Virus record (IMG/VR): IMGVR_UViG_3300045952_000348
Coordinates: 1 to 28,817 of that record
From: a virus
Length of the DNA stretch: 28,817 nucleotides
Strand: one strand, 5' to 3'
Shown here one piece after another: positions 1 to 7,325 of this stretch. The position numbers and the translations under genes were made by a program. Positions within the stretch are counted from its first letter, which is position 1. Every line of letters begins with the position of its first letter. The notes under the pieces were generated by a model. That model made no database searches. It was not told where the DNA came from and worked only from the letters and a program-made list of their open reading frames with translations.

Positions 1-616
1 GGATGCGGTTCATCCGCGCTTCATAGTCGCTAATGAGCGTGGACACCGACTGCATGGCCGCCCCGATGCCGAGCCACCCGGCGGCCATGCCCCGCAGATT
101 CGCCAGTCCCATCCCCGTGGCGGCGGCCATGTCCCGAGAGCTTTTGGCCACCGCCGCGGCCGGCGCCTCCATCCCCTTGAGGGACCGCTCCTGCTCTTTC
201 GTCAGGGCCGGGAGGGCCCGCATTTCGATCGCCGCTTCCCGCAGCAGGGCGACTTCCTTTTCCGCCAGCGGCGCGCGGCGGCTGGCGGCGTAGTGGTCGA
301 GGCGCCGCTGGCCGATCTCGTTCAGCCGCTGCGCTTCGATGGCCCGCAGCCGGCTCTGGGCCTGCGCCTCCTGCTCAATCTGCTGCAATCGCGACTTGAG
401 CCGCCGCTCGTCCCCGGCCGCCATCGCGGCGCGGATTTGATCGAGGCTCTTGGCCTGCTCGGCCAGCTCCTTCATCGCGGCCGCCACGCCCTTGGTCGAG
501 CGGACCGTCTTCTGCATCCCCTCGTCGGCGCGCTGTTCGGCCCGGATGACCTGCTCTAGCCCGACCAGGGCCTTGGCCACTTCCAGCGAGAGCTCAAGTC
601 GAATGTCACCGGACAT
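1..616 (-). CDS. Tail tape measure protein, N-terminal part (truncated by window edge)
   Basis: The reading frame is open from an ATG at 614-616 to the left edge (205 codons). The visible part is almost entirely charged alpha helix with Gln/Glu/Lys/Arg/Ala-rich coiled-coil character (for example KSRLQQIEQEAQAQ), followed near residue 170 by a small Gly/Ala-rich segment (GMGLANLRGMAAGWLGIG). A long coiled-coil protein directly after a frameshifting tail chaperone is the standard position of the tape measure protein, which sets tail length and helps eject DNA. The start lies 4 nt after the stop of the frameshifted chaperone product, so the two are probably translationally coupled. No strong Shine-Dalgarno is visible. 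The full length and C-terminal domains cannot be seen. Confidence 0.75.
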   Translation of the reverse strand, partial: MSGDIRLELSLEVAKALVGLEQVIRAEQRADEGMQKTVRSTKGVAAAMKELAEQAKSLDQIRAAMAAGDERRLKSRLQQIEQEAQAQSRLRAIEAQRLNEIGQRRLDHYAASRRAPLAEKEVALLREAAIEMRALPALTKEQERSLKGMEAPAAAVAKSSRDMAAATGMGLANLRGMAAGWLGIGAAMQSVSTLISDYEARMNRI

Positions 617-619
617 GCA

Positions 620-1470
620 CTACTCGGGGTGGACGTGCTGGATTTTCACCACTTCGCGATCGCCCAGCCCCAGCGACAGGGCGATCAGGTCGACGAGGGT
701 AGGGCGGTAGTTTCCTCCGCAGCCGCGGGCCCACTGGCAGAATCGGAGCCAGCCGTAGCTGCCGACCCACGCTGCAGCATTTTTTTTTGAAACAGCTCTT
801 CCGCCACCGGCCACTGCACGAGCGCATCGAGTACGGCGATGGCGTGTTCGCGGGTAACGCAGCCCAGCAGCGACAACTCGGCCTCATTGACCAGGTAGTT
901 GGCCGACAGGGCCTGCGCCGCCGCGCGGAGCGCGTTGAACGTCGCCTGGCCGATCTTGGCGTCATAGAACCGCACCGACAGGTCCCACAGCCACTTGAGC
1001 GCCGGCGTCACGTCCCCCAGCATCCATTCGCCGTCGTCGTTCAGCCGGGCCGTCCGCGGCAGATCCGTGGAATAGATCAGCCCCGGACCGTCGTCGTCGT
1101 GCCATTGCCGGGCAACCGGCACGTACCACACGCCGCCGTCGGCCAGCTCCACCGGCTGCCCGCCGAGGAAATTCCGCCGCTGCAGGCTGCCGACCGTGGG
1201 GGGCGAGGCGGAGTACATGCCGACCCACACCGCCGCGGCGCAGCCGGGGGGAGTCCACTTCTGCCACACCTGCAGAGCGGCCTCATACTTCACGTGCCCC
1301 GGCTCGACCCGGTCCGGATCGGCCACGATCCAGCCGTGCTTGCCGAAGACGTTTTGCACGCGACGGCCGATCGGCGGCCGCTCCAGTGCGTAACCGATCC
1401 CCAGCTCGCGGCACTTGGCCAGCAGGGGCTCGTCGTTCAGGTCGGGCAGGAAGTAGAGGAATCCGGGCAT
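620..1470 (-). CDS. Tail assembly chaperone, -1 frameshift fusion (gpGT-like)
   Basis: A -1 shift on the A9 run at 780-788 joins the upstream 228-odd codons to the overlapping frame that ends at 620, giving about 283 residues. The downstream frame reads like real protein (AAAWVGSYGWLRFCQWARG, then LIALSLGLGDREVVKI). It ends 3 nt before the tape measure start, so it fills the space that would otherwise be non-coding. Many siphoviruses make G and GT in this way; the extended form recruits major tail subunits while the common part binds the tape measure. The frame relation is exactly -1, and the zero-frame codons at the site are CAA AAA AAA ATG. Confidence 0.68.
685..1470 (-). CDS. Tail assembly chaperone, zero-frame product (gpG-like)
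   Basis: This 261-residue protein lies between the major tail region and the tape measure gene, the position of lambda gpG. Residues 1-225 look like a folded protein with many Trp and aromatic residues. The last 30 residues after the A-run (SAATAGSDSASGPAAAEE) are low complexity, as expected for a short termination product. The gene is longer than lambda gpG (about 140 residues), so similarity rests on position and the frameshift signal and not on a recognised domain. No Shine-Dalgarno is visible before the ATG. The 30-bp gap to the upstream gene is filled by a degenerate 7-bp tandem repeat. Confidence 0.7.
   Translation of the reverse strand: MPGFLYFLPDLNDEPLLAKCRELGIGYALERPPIGRRVQNVFGKHGWIVADPDRVEPGHVKYEAALQVWQKWTPPGCAAAVWVGMYSASPPTVGSLQRRNFLGGQPVELADGGVWYVPVARQWHDDDGPGLIYSTDLPRTARLNDDGEWMLGDVTPALKWLWDLSVRFYDAKIGQATFNALRAAAQALSANYLVNEAELSLLGCVTREHAIAVLDALVQWPVAEELFQKKMLQRGSAATAGSDSASGPAAAEETTALPSST
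780..788 (-). other. Slippery A9 run for programmed -1 frameshifting
   Basis: On the minus strand the sequence is C followed by nine A and then TG. In the zero frame this holds the classical heptamer A_AAA_AAA. The A-run could also cause RNA polymerase slippage. A downstream GC-rich stretch could act as a stimulator, but I did not resolve a specific pseudoknot. Confidence 0.68.
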
Positions 1471-1474
1471 GGGT

Positions 1475-1512
1475 GGAATCAGGAATTAGGGATGAAAGGT
1501 TCAGCGTTCAGG
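1475..1512. repeat. Degenerate heptanucleotide array (GGAATCA/GGTTCA type)
   Basis: GGAATCA GGAATTA GGGATGA then, after one extra base, AGGTTCA GCGTTCA. It fills the gap between two tail genes. Confidence 0.55.
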
Positions 1513-1935
1513 AGTCTCTTCCGCGATGTCGGTCGGATCGTCGGGCTCCGCGTCGTCGTCATCGTCCGCCGGACTCCACAGCGCTTCGGCGGCGACGCGC
1601 CGCTGCTGGGCCGCCGCGTAATTCTCGAGGGCCTGCTGCCCGCCGGCCGCCGCCGCCTGATCGAGCGGCTTTTCCCGGCAGGCGGCCTCCGCTTCCGCCA
1701 GCGCCTGGCGATCGGCGATCTCGTCCATGACCAGGGCGACATACTCACCGCAGCCGGGGCGCGGCCGGTATTCCAGCAGCTGTTTCGTCTGCGGATGGAT
1801 CACCGGCTCGGCCGCTGTGGCCAGCGCGGCAATCTCGTCCGCCGCCAGCGTCTGCAGGCAGTTTTCGGCCATGTTCCGCGAGTACCCGCGGCAGCAGACC
1901 AGGATCGCCGCCGCCTTTTGTTTCACGTCATCCAT
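1501..1935 (-). CDS. Unknown small protein between major tail protein and tail chaperone
   Basis: A 144-residue protein with a good Shine-Dalgarno (CAGGAG, 7 nt before ATG). Residues 1-75 contain a cysteine pair (VCCRGYSRN) and a mixed alpha/beta region. Residues 75-120 are a Glu/Ala/Gln-rich helix, and the C-terminus is very acidic (five consecutive Asp, then EPDDPTD). I do not recognise a family. Its place suggests a tail-assembly accessory factor. Translation runs with the structural operon, with short gaps on both sides. Confidence 0.65.
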   Translation of the reverse strand: MDDVKQKAAAILVCCRGYSRNMAENCLQTLAADEIAALATAAEPVIHPQTKQLLEYRPRPGCGEYVALVMDEIADRQALAEAEAACREKPLDQAAAAGGQQALENYAAAQQRRVAAEALWSPADDDDDAEPDDPTDIAEETPER

Positions 1936-1952
1936 GGATGGACTCCTGAACC

Positions 1953-2891
1953 TTAGTAGGCTGTGGCCGTGTTCATCACGACCGGGTTATTCGTGCCGTC
2001 CCAGTTGATCGGGATCTCGATCGACACCGTCCCGGGAGCATTGCCGTCGGCTTCGAACACCGTCGGCACGACCGCCAGGCCGGCAAAGGTCGCTTTGACG
2101 TGCTCGGCCGTCCCCTGCGCGACGAATGTCCCGCCGGCCGCCCGCTTGCGGAAGATGATCGAGCTGTTGGCGTGGGTGCAGATCAGCCCGGTCAGGGGAA
2201 TGCCAGTGGAATCCAGCCAGCGCTTCTTGACGCCGTCGAGGCGGATGCTCGGCAGCACACTTTGCACCCAGGAAAAACCATCCCAGATGTCGGAGTCGGC
2301 CCCTTCCGTCATGGCCTGGATCCCCAGGTTGATCGAGACGCGGCGGACCTGGTCGAAGACGATGCCGCCCAGCGTCACCGGGCCGATCGAGTACCGCAGG
2401 GCGTCGGTGATCGGCGTCGGCAGGGCCACATCCTTGGCAATCACGATCGGGTTATTGGTGCCGTCCCAGGTGGGCAGCAGGTCGTAGGCCAGCCGCGCGT
2501 CACCCTGATGCTCGCAGGTGATGGCCGAGGGGTAGGAATACCCTTCCTTCACGTTCCAGGAGTCGTGCGTCGACCCGCTGGTCCGCGTCCCCCCCTCGTT
2601 CACCTTCTGGGCGTAGAGGGTGACGCCCGTCTTGATCGTCGCTTGGACGTAGGTCCCCAACACCCCGCACGCATCGAGGCACGTTTTCAGGTCCAGCGAC
2701 TCCCACAGCACGCTGAACTTCTGGCCGTACAGCGCGATGAAGCGGGCGAACGCTTCGCCGCTGGTCGGGATCGGCGAAATCTGGTGGTTGACGCGGAGGC
2801 CCTGGCGGACGATGGCCCCCATGTTCACCGGGCCAGCGCCGGATTCTGGATCGAACTTGACCGCATACCCTGTGTGGAGCTGGCCGATCAT
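1953..2891 (-). CDS. Major tail tube protein (probable)
   Basis: A 312-residue beta-rich protein preceded by GGAGGA 8 nt before ATG. It lies between neck proteins and the tail chaperone, the normal place of the tube protein (lambda gpV). The sequence contains repeated strand-turn patterns and two copies of WDGTNNPxV, one near residue 142 and one about 20 residues from the C-terminus, which suggests an internal duplication. It is longer than gpV (246 residues), which leaves room for an extra surface domain. The family call comes from context and secondary-structure feel. A sheath or minor tail role is less likely because no contractile-tail gene is seen. Confidence 0.65.
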   Translation of the reverse strand: MIGQLHTGYAVKFDPESGAGPVNMGAIVRQGLRVNHQISPIPTSGEAFARFIALYGQKFSVLWESLDLKTCLDACGVLGTYVQATIKTGVTLYAQKVNEGGTRTSGSTHDSWNVKEGYSYPSAITCEHQGDARLAYDLLPTWDGTNNPIVIAKDVALPTPITDALRYSIGPVTLGGIVFDQVRRVSINLGIQAMTEGADSDIWDGFSWVQSVLPSIRLDGVKKRWLDSTGIPLTGLICTHANSSIIFRKRAAGGTFVAQGTAEHVKATFAGLAVVPTVFEADGNAPGTVSIEIPINWDGTNNPVVMNTATAY

Positions 2892-2902
2892 TGCGTGTTC
2901 CT

Positions 2903-2923
2903 CCTGAACCCTGAACCCTGAAC
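2903..2923. repeat. Heptanucleotide array CCTGAAC x3
   Basis: Three perfect units between the major tail gene start and the preceding stop, the last base forming part of the stop codon TAG (minus strand). Confidence 0.8.
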
Positions 2924-3459
2924 TACACCAGAACCTCCGCCCCGAGCATCACGACCTGCGTCTGCCGGATCAGCTCGATCCGCTGCCGGAGAAAGCCGCT
3001 CGCCGCTTCCGACATTTCCGCCAACTCTTCGGGGATGACCGTCGTCAGCTCCTGCCGCATATCCGGCGAGTGGGGCCAGCGGCGGAAGTTGAGCGTGGGG
3101 GCGTTCATAATCACGTGGATTCGCACCATGCCGGCCCGGTAGGTGCTGCGGATGTTTTCGATCTCGGTCCGCCGCTCGCTGTCCCCCGTGTAGACCAGCG
3201 GCTTGGTGTGCCCGAACTTCCGCAGCTTCTGCCCGGTGTACGACCGCCGGAAACCCCTCTCGTAGCCGCTGCCCCGCTCCCCCTGGCGGAGCTGGTAGCC
3301 GTAGCGCGTCGTGGCCAGGTTGCGGAAGTGCAGCGGCCGGAACTTGCGGTGCCAGTATTGGCCGACGTATTGCCCCGCCTCGCGCGCGATCCGCTCCAAG
3401 TCGCGCCGCAGGATTCGCGGCGTGGCCCCGGTCTCGGTTTTTTTGACGACCAGTTCCAT
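2923..3459 (-). CDS. Neck / tail-completion protein (gp10- or gpZ-like position)
   Basis: The chosen start (ATG at 3457-3459) shares one base with the stop of the upstream gene (TGATG), which indicates coupling, and gives 178 residues. A longer in-frame extension upstream is a shadow of the neighbour. The protein is basic in the middle (KFRPLHFRNLATTRYGYQ, then RRSYTGQKLRKFGHTKP) and mixed alpha/beta. Its length and place between capsid and tail tube fit HK97 gp10-like or lambda Z-like tail-completion proteins. I do not see a diagnostic motif. The stop codon lies at the edge of a CCTGAAC tandem array. Confidence 0.6.
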   Translation of the reverse strand: MELVVKKTETGATPRILRRDLERIAREAGQYVGQYWHRKFRPLHFRNLATTRYGYQLRQGERGSGYERGFRRSYTGQKLRKFGHTKPLVYTGDSERRTEIENIRSTYRAGMVRIHVIMNAPTLNFRRWPHSPDMRQELTTVIPEELAEMSEAASGFLRQRIELIRQTQVVMLGAEVLV

Positions 3460-3998
3460 CAGGCCCGCGCTCCCCAGTCCACCCGCAGCAGCGCCAGCAG
3501 GAAGTCCCCCTGCGTGGCCTCCAGCTCCGGATCGCTTTGAAACAGCGTCAGCAGGGCTATCCGCTGGATGTCGAGGTAGCCCGCCTGGCTGGCCAGCGCC
3601 GCCACGTCCTTGGCCAGCGCCCCGAGCTGGTTTTTGAACGTCCGCATGTTCTCGTGCAGCTTCCGCTCCTGTTTGTCGGGCGTCCGCGGGACGTTCTTTT
3701 CGACTTCCACGATCAGCGAGCCGCTTTCGGGGAAAGTCAAAAAGCTCGTCCGCGTGTATTGCCAGCCTTCCCGCGGGTTGGTGCAAATGACGATGAACGG
3801 CCGGTACTCTTCCAGCTCAGCCTTTTCGTACTCATTGCTGGCCCGCGGCGGCGGCAGGCTGTCGAAGTGGATCCGTAGCAGGGCGTCGTTCGCACTAGCC
3901 ACGCCGAGCAGCGCCTGACCGCCGGCCGACGCGGCAATCTGATCCGCCAGGTATTTCTCCGGCAGACTGATCGGACCCGTGGCAGCATCGAGCGGCAT
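3459..3998 (-). CDS. Neck or head-tail joining protein, unknown family
   Basis: A 179-residue protein in the head-tail joining block. Residues 58-100 form a strand-rich core (YRPFIVICTNPREGWQY and GSLIVEVEKNV), followed by a helical segment (HENMRTFKNQLGALAKDVAALA). An AAGG Shine-Dalgarno lies about 8 nt before the start. The stop overlaps the start of the next gene. The size is compatible with a connector or tail terminator, but the assignment rests on order only. Confidence 0.6.
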   Translation of the reverse strand: MPLDAATGPISLPEKYLADQIAASAGGQALLGVASANDALLRIHFDSLPPPRASNEYEKAELEEYRPFIVICTNPREGWQYTRTSFLTFPESGSLIVEVEKNVPRTPDKQERKLHENMRTFKNQLGALAKDVAALASQAGYLDIQRIALLTLFQSDPELEATQGDFLLALLRVDWGARA

Positions 3999-4006
3999 CG
4001 ATCAAC

Positions 4007-4034
4007 CTTGAACGTTGAACTCTGAACCGTGAAC
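4007..4034. repeat. Heptanucleotide array NNTGAAC x4
   Basis: CTTGAAC GTTGAAC TCTGAAC CGTGAAC, between 3998 start and 4035 stop. The first two bases vary while TGAAC is fixed. Confidence 0.75.
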
Positions 4035-4415
4035 TTATTTCCCGCCCCGCGCCCCTTCCCGCGTCCGTTCCGTCAGTCCGATCCGCGTCCCCACGACGGT
4101 CACCAATCCCGAAGCGCTGGCCGCGATTTCGCGGACTTCATAGGTCCACGTCCGCTGCCAGCGGTCGGTGTACACGAGCTTGAGACCTTCCTGCGGCTGG
4201 CTGATCCCGCCGAACCGGCTGTCCGGATCGACGCACAGCGAAAAGGCCCGCTCGCGCGCCACCTGGCGGCCGTGCGCCGTCTCGCGCACGACCTGTTTTT
4301 CCTCGCCCACAATGCCCGTCACGACGCCGCCGGGGACCAGCTCCAGCCGCTCCCCGGTCGCGGCCAGGAGCGTGTCCGCTCCCGGCCCGGCCATCATTTC
4401 GGTAAACATCGACAT
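4035..4415 (-). CDS. Head-completion / neck protein (gpFII-like position)
   Basis: A 126-residue protein directly downstream of the capsid gene. It is predicted mostly beta: LELVPGGVVTGIVGEE, then AFSLCVDPDSRFGGIS, then a Trp-rich strand RWQRTWTYEVREI. Small beta-barrel proteins in this place usually close the portal or join head and tail. A second ATG lies two codons downstream of the first (MSM), so the exact start could be 4409. Both flanking gaps are filled with 7-bp tandem repeats. Confidence 0.6.
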   Translation of the reverse strand: MSMFTEMMAGPGADTLLAATGERLELVPGGVVTGIVGEEKQVVRETAHGRQVARERAFSLCVDPDSRFGGISQPQEGLKLVYTDRWQRTWTYEVREIAASASGLVTVVGTRIGLTERTREGARGGK

Positions 4416-4420
4416 GCTGG

Positions 4421-4448
4421 CTCACCCCCACCGCCCACCAGTCACCAG
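4421..4448. repeat. Degenerate heptanucleotide array (CCACCAG type)
   Basis: CTCACCC CCACCGC CCACCAG TCACCAG, filling the gap between neck gene and capsid gene. Confidence 0.55.
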
Positions 4449-4450
4449 GC

Positions 4451-5431
4451 TTAGAACCCGATGTTGGTCAGCAGGTGGCCGAACTTCGGTTCGATCACGA
4501 TCTCATCCACGTCGTGCCGGCAGCGGACGATGTCGCTCCGCACCGTTTCGTCGCGGTACGTTTCCATCGTCCCGCCGGGGGTGCTGCCGTCTTCCGACCA
4601 GTGGATCGTGCGGCCCACGCACGGCTCCTTGATGTTGTCGGTCGTCGCGATCCGGCAGATCATGGCGAAGCCGCCGCCCCAAATCTGGCCCGGGCTGGCC
4701 GCCTGGCCTTCGTTGGCGCTGTTCTTCGTCCCGCCGGCCACGAGCACGTAATCCAGATCGAACACTTCGCGGAGCTGCGCGACGGTGATGTCGCGGGCGC
4801 GGGTCGGGAAGCCGGCGCCGCTGCTCTGGATCGAATCCTTGACCTGCGTCACCACCCGCAGGCCGCGGAACACCTTGCGGTTGATGATCAGGCAGTTGGG
4901 CCACATGCCGGTGTTGTCGTAGACCTTACCGACCGCGGCGTTGACGTCGGTAATCGGGACCGCCGTGGCGGGCGTGGCCCAGGTCACCCCGACCGCCGTG
5001 GTCAGGCTGGCGCCGGTCCACGTGCCGGTGTTGAAGATCATCGCCGCGATCCGCTTCTCCGCTTCACGGAGGACCGTATCGCGGGCCAGGCCGGCCGAGA
5101 TCATTTCGGCATTGAAATAGTCGTCGTACATCTTGGCGTCGCGATCGTCCACCGGCTCTTCGAAGCCGAATTCTTCCGTCGCGAACGAAACGTCGGTGAA
5201 CGTCCAGTCGCCGCGGGGATAGCCGGACCGGCTGTTCCGCTTGACGTCGGCGTTCTTGAGAAGCTGCGCCAGCGGGATCCGGCCGAACTTGCCGGCCTCT
5301 CTGCTGGCGCCGATGATCGGCAGCGCCCGGTAGCCGATGAACCCCATCCGGTCCAGTTCGTTGTCGAAATCCATGAAGCTGCCGCCGAGATCCGGCCGCA
5401 GCGTCGCCAGGGTCGTGCTGGGAGTGGGCAT
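4451..5431 (-). CDS. Major capsid protein
   Basis: A 326-residue protein with GGAGAG before the ATG. It follows the protease/scaffold and decoration genes, the lambda C-Nu3-D-E order. The sequence has features of HK97-fold capsids of the lambda gpE/Pfam capsid-E type: an N-terminal arm, an E-loop-like basic region (RNSRSGYPRGDW), a long spine helix around residues 105-135 (AEMISAGLARDTVLREAEKR), and a P-domain-like segment with GMWPNCLIINRKVFRGL near residue 180. The C-terminal part (RCRHDVDEIVIEPKFG) is typical of capsid A-domain strands. It is expected to assemble around the scaffold and be bound by the decoration protein encoded just upstream. Confidence 0.85.
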   Translation of the reverse strand: MPTPSTTLATLRPDLGGSFMDFDNELDRMGFIGYRALPIIGASREAGKFGRIPLAQLLKNADVKRNSRSGYPRGDWTFTDVSFATEEFGFEEPVDDRDAKMYDDYFNAEMISAGLARDTVLREAEKRIAAMIFNTGTWTGASLTTAVGVTWATPATAVPITDVNAAVGKVYDNTGMWPNCLIINRKVFRGLRVVTQVKDSIQSSGAGFPTRARDITVAQLREVFDLDYVLVAGGTKNSANEGQAASPGQIWGGGFAMICRIATTDNIKEPCVGRTIHWSEDGSTPGGTMETYRDETVRSDIVRCRHDVDEIVIEPKFGHLLTNIGF

Positions 5432-5529
5432 GTCTGTCTCTCCGTTTCCCTACCGGACAGATCAGACGAATGTGAAAAACCCGGGCGGTTTGGTGGCCAC
5501 CGCCCCGCCCAGGCGTCGGTAGGGCTGGT

Positions 5530-5904
5530 TTATCCGGCCGTGTCGCCGTGCTGGTTGTAGAGCACCTCGATCACGTCCCCGGCGGCCCCGGAGGCTTCGA
5601 GCACCGTCACGGCCTGGAACGCACCCACGGCCGTGGCGGCAATCCGGCCGGCCGCAGCGGTAAAGCCCGTGGCGTTGACCGCCAGGGCCACATTGGCGAT
5701 CATGCGGTGCGTGCCGGGGGCGGTCCGCAGGCGGACGGTGATCCGCGCGCCGGCGGCAACGTCTTCCGTCGCCGTGCCGATGTCCTTGTCGGTCAGGCCG
5801 GCGACGTCGACCGTTTCCGCCGCGCTCATCTTCACGCGCTGGTATTTGGCGATCGCATTCGCGGCCTTGAACGTCGCGAAGCCGCCTTCGTGGTACTGAC
5901 TCAT
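5530..5904 (-). CDS. Capsid decoration protein (DUF2190-like)
   Basis: A 124-residue, Ala/Val/Thr-rich, beta-rich protein immediately upstream of the capsid gene, the position of lambda gpD. It opens with an aromatic and Gly-rich strand (YHEGGFATFKAANAI) and continues as a small beta-barrel pattern with VDVAGLTDKDIG and a C-terminal DVIEVLYNQHG. This matches the DUF2190 capsid-cement family in length and style. GGAG lies 8 nt before the ATG. Its role would be to stabilise the expanded capsid. The upstream intergenic stretch holds an orphan AACCTGGAGCACGT sequence. Confidence 0.72.
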   Translation of the reverse strand: MSQYHEGGFATFKAANAIAKYQRVKMSAAETVDVAGLTDKDIGTATEDVAAGARITVRLRTAPGTHRMIANVALAVNATGFTAAAGRIAATAVGAFQAVTVLEASGAAGDVIEVLYNQHGDTAG

Positions 5905-5972
5905 GGTTTTGCTCCGTCAGGAGGTTTTTTGCTGGCTGGGAAAATGGAAAAGCGACGTGCTCCAGGTTCGGC

Positions 5973-6425
5973 TTACGACGCGCGGCGGCGCGGCTTGATG
6001 TTCTGGGCGTTGTAGGCGGCGACCATGGCGTCCCGCAGCTCCGGCTGCTTTTCGCAGACGCGGCGATGGGCCACGTGCTGCTCGCACTTGGTGCGGGCCA
6101 TTTCGTCGGCCACCGCCGCTTCGAACTGATCGAGGGCGCTGCCGCCGGCCGCTTCGCCGTCCCGGCGGACCGTTTCGCTGGCCAGCTTGGGGACTCCCGG
6201 CTTGTTGGCCGCGGCCCGGGCCGACTCGGTTTCCTGGCGGGCCGCTTCCAGGGCGGTCTGCTGCTGCTCGATCCAGGCGTCTTTCGCCGCTTCGAGCGTG
6301 GCCCCCTTCTCCAGTTGCGCCAGGATGAACTTCTCGTCGCAGCCCTTGCAGGCGGCGCGAATCTGGCCGATCGTCGCGGCGGCCGGTTTCGTCGCGGCGG
6401 CCGGGGCAGTCGTTTCGCTGCTCAT
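5973..6425 (-). CDS. Nested scaffold protein from internal start (Nu3-like)
   Basis: Inside the protease gene an ATG at 6423-6425 (MSSETTAPAAATK) is preceded by AAAGGA at an 8-nt distance, a strong ribosome-binding site in the middle of a coding region. The product would be 150 residues: an Ala-rich linker, a helical AACKGCDEKFILAQLEKG segment, and a long charged helix (EQQQTALEAARQETESA). Lambda makes Nu3 in the same frame from gpC in this way. The internal site falls exactly between the protease domain and the helical scaffold. Confidence 0.65.
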   Translation of the reverse strand: MSSETTAPAAATKPAAATIGQIRAACKGCDEKFILAQLEKGATLEAAKDAWIEQQQTALEAARQETESARAAANKPGVPKLASETVRRDGEAAGGSALDQFEAAVADEMARTKCEQHVAHRRVCEKQPELRDAMVAAYNAQNIKPRRRAS

Positions 6426-7322
6426 CGTCGATCCTTTCTTACTCGGCCTGGCCGAGACTTGGGCGAGCTGTTTGAGCGTGGCGTCCAGACTCTGGACGCC
6501 GTCCACCAGGCCCAGCTCTTTGGCCTTGGCGGCAATGTGGACTCTCCCGTCCGCGAGCGTGCGGACTTGCTCGAGCTTCATCCCGCGGCCGGCACTCACG
6601 CCGGAGAGGAACTGCTCGTTCAGATCGTTGATGATCGTCTGGTAGTGGGCCAGAAACTCGGCCGAGACTTCCGTCCCCGGTTCCCCCGCCCCCTTGAAGG
6701 CGCCGGCCCGCACGACGTGGACCTTGATCCCCTCTTTGGCCGCCATCCCCGACAGGTCCCGCACGACGCCGAACGTGCCGATCGAGCCGACCAGCCCCGT
6801 GTCATTGGCGAAGACGTGCGTAGCCTGGCTGGCGATCCAGTAGGCCGCGCTGGCCCCCAGGTCCTCGATGAAGGCGTAGACCGGCTTTTTCTTCCGCGCG
6901 GCGGCCACTTCATCGGCCAGCTCTTTCGTCCCGGCCACCGTGCCGCCGGGGGAGTCAATCACCAGGGCGATCGCCCCGACTTCGCTGTCGCCGACCGCCA
7001 GCCGCAGCTTGCGGCGGGCCAGCACCGTGCTCCCCGACTCATTGAAGCTGCTGGCCTGTTTGGTCAGCGTGCCGCGGAGATCGATGCGAGCAATACCCTC
7101 TTTGCTGACCGGGTACAGCGCGCCCTCCGCCGCTTGCTCGCGCGCCGCGGCGGCCTGCGGGCCGTGGATGTGCATTTCCAGCTGATTCAGCACGACCAGC
7201 TTCTGGCACCATTCGACTTGCGCCAGGAAAGCCCGCTCGTCCATGGCCCACACGCCCAGGAACTGGTCGAAGTGGGGCACGACGGCCCGCTGCTGGCGAT
7301 CGACGCGAAGGTCAATGTCCAT
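5973..7322 (-). CDS. Head maturation protease fused to scaffold (S49 family, lambda gpC-like)
   Basis: A 449-residue protein. Residues 75-280 are an S49/SppA-type ClpP-fold protease: an oxyanion-loop VIDSPGG at about 122-128, the nucleophile serine in LGASAAYWIA near residue 158, and a conserved lysine region near AFKGAGEP at about residue 205, which supplies the Ser-Lys dyad. Residues 300-430 are helical, Ala/Glu/Gln-rich scaffold. The start follows the portal stop by 3 nt, with GGAGAA at 8 nt. As in lambda gpC/Nu3, the scaffold part has its own internal start. The enzyme should cleave scaffold and itself during prohead maturation. Confidence 0.87.
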   Translation of the reverse strand: MDIDLRVDRQQRAVVPHFDQFLGVWAMDERAFLAQVEWCQKLVVLNQLEMHIHGPQAAAAREQAAEGALYPVSKEGIARIDLRGTLTKQASSFNESGSTVLARRKLRLAVGDSEVGAIALVIDSPGGTVAGTKELADEVAAARKKKPVYAFIEDLGASAAYWIASQATHVFANDTGLVGSIGTFGVVRDLSGMAAKEGIKVHVVRAGAFKGAGEPGTEVSAEFLAHYQTIINDLNEQFLSGVSAGRGMKLEQVRTLADGRVHIAAKAKELGLVDGVQSLDATLKQLAQVSARPSKKGSTMSSETTAPAAATKPAAATIGQIRAACKGCDEKFILAQLEKGATLEAAKDAWIEQQQTALEAARQETESARAAANKPGVPKLASETVRRDGEAAGGSALDQFEAAVADEMARTKCEQHVAHRRVCEKQPELRDAMVAAYNAQNIKPRRRAS

Positions 7323-7325
7323 GGC

